From: Pohlia nutans
Taxonomy: Eukaryota > Streptophyta > Bryopsida > Bryales > Mniaceae
Assembly (NCBI GenBank): GCA_022496805.1
Contig: CM040086.1
Location: 11,596,501-11,660,500, forward strand
Length of the DNA stretch: 64,000 bases
Reading direction: 5' to 3'
The notes under the pieces are model-generated. The model was not told where the DNA came from. It saw only the letters and a list, made by a program, of their open reading frames with translations, and searched no databases. Shown piece after piece: positions 57,195-64,000 of this stretch (its first letter is position 1; each line of letters opens with the position of its first letter). The position numbers were made by a program, and so were the translations under genes.

Positions 57195-60120
57195 TAGGAG
57201 TAATAGATTATGCATGATACTTCCATGGGCCTCTTCTAAGACTCACTATTTATTTTGTGAAGGAACTAAGGTGATTTTTAAAATCTAATGACTATAAGTT
57301 AAAAATTCTAAGATGAATACTAAGTTCAAACTCAATGGCCATAGTTTGAATTGAACATGTGACATATAAAGAAGTTTAATGAAGTGAAAAGTCTTTTAAT
57401 CCATTTCTTAATATTAATAGATATAGATAGTAGTAATGTTTATACGTTTCTTTTTGACAAAAGAGAGAATTATAAGTGTAAGTTTGATTGCATTAGAAGT
57501 TGAAATATTCCATACATGGCAGTCAAAATAGGCAATAAGTGATTATAAAAAGAGAAGCCCAATCTGAAGGATTCTTTTTAACCTATTTTCTATTGTGAAA
57601 AATAGAATTTTAGATAATATCTATATAATCTTAGAGAATATTTTCATTGTTTATGCAATTTCTTTTTTCTTCAACACGACATGATGACCCTTATAGCCAG
57701 GTATAAACATAAGGTATGTATGAGAGACTAATGAATCTCTTTGATGTTGACCCTTGATGGTCGGGTACCGCATGTATATAAGACTGATGAGTCTCTTTGA
57801 TAATTATCAATGGTTGGTTAAATGAGTTTTAAAATTATATTTCCCAAATTGTGAAACATCTCTTTTGTATGTTTGTTGAATAATTGCACTATTAAAAAAT
57901 AAGAGAGTTGAATTGATTGTATATAATGTTATAATAGATATATAGTGACTCTCTCAACTCAATAATTTCATTTTTCATTAATTAATAGAAAGGACAAGAG
58001 TTTTGCAAAAATATACAAATTAAATGGGATAGGCTCTCACTACATCTTATTACTTTCAATTGAATCACGTACAATCAACACCTATCTTGAGTTTTAAGTA
58101 TAAACTCTATAGCTATTTTTTACAACCATATTCATTAAAGAGTTTGGAATAAATTTTATTTCTTCAAATCTACATGAACCTTTTGAACATTATGAAATTC
58201 ATATTTTATATTCAAAACATAGGAACCTGATAGTTTTTTTTTATAATACTTCCATTTTATAAAAACTATCTTTAACACATGTTTTAAAAGCTATACATTG
58301 AGTTTTTCCAAAAGGACTATCTTGTTTGTGAACCAAAAATGTTCCTAATATTATATAAAAATTGATTTAAAGGCATAGTATAATAAAAAGGGGAAAAGTA
58401 TCCAAAATAGTAAATTGGAATCTTTTGGAATACTTTTAATATTTTTAATATATTCCATATTATATTGAAATCTTTTAGATTATTCTCATAATATTTTGGA
58501 ATAGTTTTTAATATGATACCTTTATGTAATAGGAATCGAGGAAAAAAATTGCCATTACCATATCTTCAATGAAACGTAAGGCGCTAACATACTTATTGTG
58601 CAATGTTACAAGACAAAATATGTCACACTTTGGTCCAAATAATATTTTATATTATTTTTGAAAATTTCAATATACATACAGTCCTAGAATACATTTTCAC
58701 CATTGTTAACATTTTTGCCGAAATGCCAATTTCAATAACCAACATAAAATGTTTACCTCCAAAATTTCATTGTTGTGCAATGTGTCACTACACATTTTGG
58801 TACGCCCTACCATGAAAACACCCTACATGTGTATGGAAAATTTTAATCCTACATTTTTATGCACTACTAAGCTATCTTTCAACAATCATTAGGCTACTAC
58901 ATTATAGATAATTTCCTATATTTTTCAAAAGCCAATAAAATTTCTTATTTTTGAAGATTCTATAGTTCTAAAGAGCTTGTTGAAAAACATAAATTACAAG
59001 TGACACATTGATAGGGCATAGTCAGTCACTATAGAATGGAGCCTATCTCAATAAACATAGTCACTATAAGATATAGCATATCTTTGTAAGTCATTATCAT
59101 ATAGGAAATTTTGATTCTTGGTATATTAGAATATCGAATTACTATGTAACTTGTGTAAAACTTGCTTGTGCTTATTGTTAAGCAATGTTGTTAGACTATA
59201 GATCATTATCAATAATTTATAACTCTTTCATACTAACCTTTGAATTATTTTATGTCAGGACACAAAATAAAAAAGACATAGCGTATCTTGGTGAGTCATC
59301 GCCTTATAGGTAAATTTCAATTCTAAGTATACTAGAATACCAACTTGCAATGTACCTTGCATAAATCAACTTTTGTCTACTATTAAGCAATGTTGTTGCA
59401 CTATTGGTCACTAATATATATACTTTATGATCTTTTACAAGGCTTTGAATTATTTTATGTCAAGAAGTAAAATAAAAAGACTCTTAATCCAAAATCTTGC
59501 GAAGCCAAAATTTCATTTGCCTCAAAAACTACATTTTTTAATTTCCCTCCCCTAAATTTTTACAAAGATTAACCTTTACAAGACCAAGCCTAAATCTGTG
59601 AATTTGGTCTACATGTCATTATAAAGTTAGTTTTAATCAAGACATTTCCAACTTTTATTGGTAATACATATTTTTGGGGCGATGTGGTTTGTAGATATTG
59701 GATTATTCTAAATGTTGTCAAAAAGTACTTCTCTTGCAAAAACCAAATTTGTAGGATTATGACTTTCAATTACACAATTAGCTTTGGCCTTGTCGGCCAA
59801 TAACCCACTAGTAGAAAAGGTGGCGCTCCCCAAGGAAATGCCTAGACAAAATCATTGTGCATGTGTGAAATTGGACAGTACTTTCTTGATCATCTCCCTC
59901 AACAGTGCCACCTTTTCTACTAATGACCCTAGTAGCTACGTAGTTGTTTATCCAATTCGCTTCATCTAGTCTCTACTAAAATTTGTCATTTGTATTCAAT
60001 CAATAGTTCTCGTCAAACTTGGGTGACTCTACACAATCACAATTACTATCCTTCAAATGATTACCTACCCCCACTATCACTACCCCGAGTAACTTACATA
60101 TTCTAACTCATAAAAGTCTT
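57195..60120. repeat. Large diverged repeat, copy 2
   Basis: Counterpart of 53105-55910, with about 1.6 kb more AT-rich DNA between its first and second shared blocks. It contains the tandem pair at 58975-59470 and the CACTA MITE at 59806-59925, absent from copy 1. No coding region was recognised. Confidence 0.5.
59806..59925. mobile_element. CACTA-type MITE, 120 bp
   Basis: CACTAGTAGAAAAGGTGGC on the left and GCCACCTTTTCTACTAATG on the right are inverted with one mismatch. ACC is duplicated on both sides (59803-59805 and 59926-59928). Confidence 0.85.
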
Positions 60121-60121
60121 G

Positions 60122-60700
60122 TTATCCCCTAAATGTCTACAACCCTCTTTAAATTTGGTAGTTTTGCAAAAATGCACTATAAAATGCAACCAAGAGGGAT
60201 ATTTTGAACTTGAAGTATAAATAAAATTTGTACATATTAAATTTTAGATTCTATCCTTACGATTAGACTTGCAGTTGCTATCACCAACATTTTGTATATA
60301 TGTTTGGAACTTAAAATTCAAAATTATTTTGTGATTCAATTACAGATAAGATATTGGCAATTTATGAATGAAATTTGTTGTGATGGGTTGAAATGTAATA
60401 CTCTAAGTGTAGAGTTTTTTTAGAGATTTTTTGGTTGCTTAATTTATTGGTTCAATTTTTCAAAAGCACTTTGAACACTTTTTAATTAAGATCTTAGAAA
60501 TTTTTGGTGAATCACTCCAACATGAAATGAGGCATAAAAATTTCTCAAATCATTCCTTTTTAATCAGTTCTCACATGCATGAAGCTTATTTCTCATAAAA
60601 TCTATAGTAAAGAATTCATATTGCAAAAAGCACATGATGGATGAAACAACTTAGATGAAATCTATACATAATTCAAAAAATGGATGCTTAGGCAATTAGT
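60122..60700. mobile_element. TTAA-type element, family A copy, inverted
   Basis: Left end TTATCCCCTAAATG. The interior is family A in reverse (ATGCACTATAAAATGCAACC, TATCCTTACGATTAGA, TTTTAATCAG). The right end is decayed. Confidence 0.65.
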
Positions 60701-61123
60701 CATCAACCACAAGCTACCGGTGTAGAAAAGACCTTCAGAAATTAAATTGAGTGCAACCATGTCCATCCTAACCACATATAATTCCCCAATCAAGAATAGT
60801 AACTACACCTTTCTATTAGTGACATGTGTATGCAAAACAAATATCATGCCACTAAGGCTTGCTTGGAATGCATATTGAATTAAAATTGAAAGACCTTTGC
60901 AATGATGCACGGATGTGGTTGAAAATTGCTCTTAAAACACATGGCGCAATATTGGATTCATTTCTAGTCAATGTCAAGTCTTCTAAGCCATCTTTTCTCT
61001 TAGAGGGGTTACAAAGACCAATAGTGCATGGTATATGGTATGATGGGTCCTAAAATAAAGCATGGAAACCACCCAACCAGTAAGTCAATGCCGAGTTGAA
61101 TTGCACATGGAAACTGGTCCTAA
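60701..61123. other. Intergenic DNA
   Basis: An open frame of 64 codons at 60859-61053 has no recognisable domain. Nothing else seen. Confidence 0.35.
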
Positions 61124-61492
61124 GGTGGAGGCACCGATACCTGTCACTTTAAAGATTTCAACCTATTTAAAGCGCTAAATGATAAAAAATTGTAGCATAT
61201 AAAACTTTGGGTTTAATAACCAAGCCCAATTTTTAATTAATTTTGTTACAATGTTTGATTTTGTTTTCAATTTTCAAACTTAATCTACATAGACCACTAT
61301 TAATGTTAGTAGGGGAACCAATATTTGTCTTTCATTTCTAATTGAATCAGTTTGCTAACTTGGTATTCATAATTGATCACCAAACTGCTACAACTAATGG
61401 TTGTGATAATTTGATTGGGAACTCACAAAGTTGAAACAAGTGTTTGCATAGGTGATTGGAATTGGTCACTAACAGGTTATGGTGCTTTTACC
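61124..61492. mobile_element. MITE, family H copy 2, inverted relative to copy 1
   Basis: Ends GGTGGAGGCACC and GGTGCTTTTACC, TAA on the left and TTAA on the right. The interior is the reverse complement of 54371-54717. Confidence 0.75.
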
Positions 61493-61735
61493 TTAACCCT
61501 TAACCGACATATGATTTTTTGATACCACACCCAAAATCTCTTTTAAATTCCATTTTGAGCATGATTTTGTCTTTAATTTACTTTGGCTCTATTCGAAAGA
61601 AGTATAGATCTCTCCAAGGTGCTTGGTTTGGCATTTTAAAAACCCCGTTTGGTGCAATGGAGTAGAAGTTATGAGCGAGATTCTCCCAAAATATAACCAA
61701 GCTCTTAGGGCTTTGCATTAACTCTACTCATAAGT

Positions 61736-62273
61736 TTAACTCCTAAAAGCCCATGGGGTATTGGACAAAACATAGATGTGTTGTAGTATGTGTGTGCCAT
61801 ATGTTCGACAAAATTTGGTTCAATAGAAAAAATGTACGGCATCATCTTTACAAATTATCTATGTGATCAAACTTCAAAAAAAAACTTTAAATATTTCTTT
61901 AATGAATTTAAAAGCATAAACCTTTAAAAAACTGTATAAATTATAACTTTCACTTTTAGAGTTAAAAATTTAGCATGGTTGGTTCAAATTGGTTTATTTA
62001 TTGTAAAATTAAAAAAAATAAAAGAAATGATGGAGAAAAAAAAATCACTTTTTCCAAATAGCAAATTTTATAACACTAAGACAATGTTAAGGTGTTTCAC
62101 TTTGAAACATTCTCCTTGATGAATTTTAACTCGGATTGACATTTTAATTCAAATTTTTGATGTAGTATTTTTAGTTTTTTTTTTAATTTTTAATTTTTTT
62201 TATGTTCCGGGCACCCCATTAGAAAGGGCAGAAACCAAATAAATGATCTTTTGGGAGCTTAAATAGGGGTTAA
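61736..62273. mobile_element. TTAA-bounded element, family B copy 4
   Basis: Left end TTAACTCCTAAAAGCCCATG, right end GGAGCTTAAATAGGGGTTAA. Shares GGTATTGGACAAAACATAG and GATGTGTTGTAGTATG-type landmarks with copy 2. Confidence 0.8.
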
Positions 62274-62539
62274 TCCAAATGCAGCTCAAGCTCAACAATC
62301 CAAGCACTGGAAAATCCAAGCAAGTTTGGTGTAAGGAAACTTCATCCGTGTTTACGCAGCAAGTCCACATCAACAACTTCAAGAGAAATTGCATCTGGAA
62401 TTATTCGGACAAGCAGAGATGGCGGCCCATCAACAATAAAATAATCAGCAGAGGTCCAAGAATAGAGGAGGCAGCAGCTTCACCGTCAAGCTGATTGCAC
62501 TCCTATAACTTCATCACCAAACATCCCCTGCTTGAAGTT
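62274..62539. other. Unique spacer or insert left of family M copy 2
   Basis: A 71-codon open frame lies at 62279-62494 without a recognisable domain. It may be an insert in the left end of the following element, whose TTAA could be the one at 62270. Confidence 0.3.
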
Positions 62540-63233
62540 CAGATGTGAGGATTCATCTCACGCACACGTTTTTAAAATAAAATTTTGATTTGGAGTTGTG
62601 AAGCTATCAAAACACCTATCTACAAAATATCCAAATATTGCAAATACCTCAAAATACAAAAAATACTTACAAATCAACATAGGTACTATGCGGTATTTTT
62701 CGTGTTTGAAAGTTTATTATCTTCTTTTATTTCTTGGGTTGTGCTCTCTTGTTCATGTTCCAATAATGTATGTATTTTTGATCTTGATCAATTATTAACA
62801 TATAAATTTTGTCCCACTTAAAACCATATATAGATAAGTCACTCTCACTTATAAAATTCGCAATAAATATGTGTGAGTTCATTCTTGACATGAAAGATTG
62901 CAATGGAGAAATGTTGATATAGGTCATTGCTAAATAATTTAAATTTTACTTTTGAAAATTTAACCCAGATTCTATTTAACTTTGAAGTTACACACCCTCT
63001 AAAATCTTGTTTTTGAGTGTGCATTATACAGTCCAAAGACACACCATGATCTTCCAATCTAATGGTCCAATCTTACCAAGGTTAAACCGGCACTTGTTTG
63101 ATTAAGCTAAACTAATATTTATATGGTTGAATACTATTGGTAATATCCCTAATCTCAAAAGAGAAAGTTTTAAGAAAGAAATTACTAAAAATCTGTGGTT
63201 TCTCCAAAACAAAGTTGGGCGGTAAAGGATTAA
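62540..63233. mobile_element. TTAA-type element, family M copy 2
   Basis: The interior is similar to 1640-2339: CAAATACCTCAAAATAC with AATACTTACAAAT, GTATTTTTCGTGTTTGAAAG, GTGTGAGTTCATTCTTGA and GTGCATTATACAGTCCAAAG have direct counterparts. It ends GGTAAAGGATTAA. The left terminus is lost or displaced. Confidence 0.65.
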
Positions 63234-64000
63234 TAAGCTCTCTATACAATTTTTTCTTTAAGCCCTGAGTTTAACAAAAACCGTGTGTTGTAGTATTCCG
63301 TTACGCACTGCCAAGGGGTGCAAGGTTGCGTTACATTTTGTAACATGGAAATGTATCGGTATGAGAATGTAGGGAACTTCGGGAGCTTGGACTTGACACC
63401 GGGTTACGCATTTGTACCAGTGCGTAATCCCTTACTGCACGTTAGCATTTGCTGCTAGGTGGACTTTCCTTGCTTCTTCATCTAGATCGATCGATGACAT
63501 GTCCTTTGTGAGCTGCAAGATCACATAAGTACATAATATATCTACATTATTAAGAAAAACAATACCCTACTTGTAAATGTATATTAGAGTTATCAGAAAA
63601 CAAAAGAGGAGTTTTCAAACTTCTATGGTGTGTTAGCATGACAATGTAATCAATTTTTGACAACCATTATTCATGAATAGTCCTTCGGTCCTTTCATGAA
63701 TATACCCTTTGGCTTAGTGGAACTTGTGGGAACTCTCCTTTTGCATTGGGGAGGTTGTGAGTTCCATGCCCCATGATGGCGCAGGGCCTTGCTTTGAATT
63801 ATCCTCCAGCTCACCATAGACATAGTTTTGTAGTTTTTTTGATCTCAAGACAAGCAAAGGTGAGTTTGACGTTTATTTCCACTTTGAGACATTCTTTTTG
63901 GTTAACACTAATGTAACTTCAATTTCAATAAATATCCAAATTGTGCACCCACATGGTATAGTACGTTAATAAGTGAATGTGCACCCCCGATCTCCCAACA
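63234..64000. other. Intergenic DNA to window end
   Basis: TTACGCACTG at 63301-63310 and CAGTGCGTAA at 63418-63427 are perfect 10-bp inverted ends of a possible 127-bp mini-element. No gene was recognised in the rest. Confidence 0.4.

Noticed and set aside
1087..63233. TTAA elements as ordinary PIF/Harbinger MITEs with a TTA or TAA target
   Set aside because: The ends are symmetric only if TTAA is taken as the target; true TWA-target families (C, D, GGTAGRRGYACC) are also present and look different. Kept as the main alternative, not excluded.
1..64000. CCCTAAA/TTTAGGG strings as interstitial telomere repeats
   Set aside because: They occur singly at element termini next to TTAA, never in tandem.
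1..64000. Organelle or bacterial origin of the window
   Set aside because: Spliced nuclear-type genes, LTR, CACTA and Harbinger-type elements and lack of operons or rRNA/tRNA clusters all point to a plant nuclear chromosome.

Overview
This is a stretch of a large, repeat-rich nuclear plant genome. Supporting signs are spliced genes with GT-AG introns for plant cell-wall enzymes (a GT92 / galactan synthase-like glycosyltransferase and a family 1 pectate lyase), a plant-type Ty3/gypsy LTR leader and gag start, and CACTA and Harbinger-like miniature elements. About 64 kb holds only two convincing host genes, in AT-rich DNA full of decayed mobile elements. The species cannot be named from sequence alone. 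The low gene density and repeat types suggest a large-genome land plant, perhaps a non-flowering one (low confidence). No tRNA, rRNA or CRISPR array was seen.

Layout. 1-4.0 kb: miniature elements bounded by TTAA and a 540-bp fold-back. 4.06-6.13 kb (minus): the GT92 gene, two exons, with a MITE in its intron. 6.2-12.3 kb: intergenic DNA, a TTAA element, an unusual cluster of the palindrome GTCnnnnnGAC (9.5-11.1 kb) and a short TRIM-like LTR. 12.3-14.7 kb: a 2.4-kb TTAA-bounded element with gene-like sequence. 14.7-25.5 kb: CACTA, Harbinger-like and TTAA miniature elements plus a hairpin-forming minisatellite at 20.1-20.5 kb. 25.8-28.35 kb: a 2.56-kb CACTA element carrying two nested TTAA elements. 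28.75-32.4 kb: the 5' part of an LTR retrotransposon, cut off inside gag by another repeat. 33.9-34.65 kb: Tc1/mariner transposase relic. 35.8-39.5 kb (minus): pectate lyase, five coding exons, including an in-frame 54-nt exon made by tandem duplication. 40-43.75 kb: MITEs. 44.1-46.8 kb: a broken COG6-like first exon, a four-fold intron repeat array, then a PIF1-helicase tail fused in frame to an Ulp1-type protease. 46.8-64 kb: AT-rich repeats, including two diverged copies of a roughly 2.8-kb repeat (53.1-55.9 and 57.2-60.1 kb) and more TTAA elements.

How parts relate. The two host genes both concern pectin (one would build galactan side chains, the other would cleave homogalacturonan), but they lie 30 kb apart and nothing in the sequence links their regulation. 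The dominant signal is a superfamily of non-autonomous elements with TTAA target sites and termini starting CCC(C/T)TAAA. They are often joined end to end through a shared TTAA and resemble piggyBac-type MITEs. No matching transposase is visible here. All similarity statements come from reading by eye; no alignment or database search was run.
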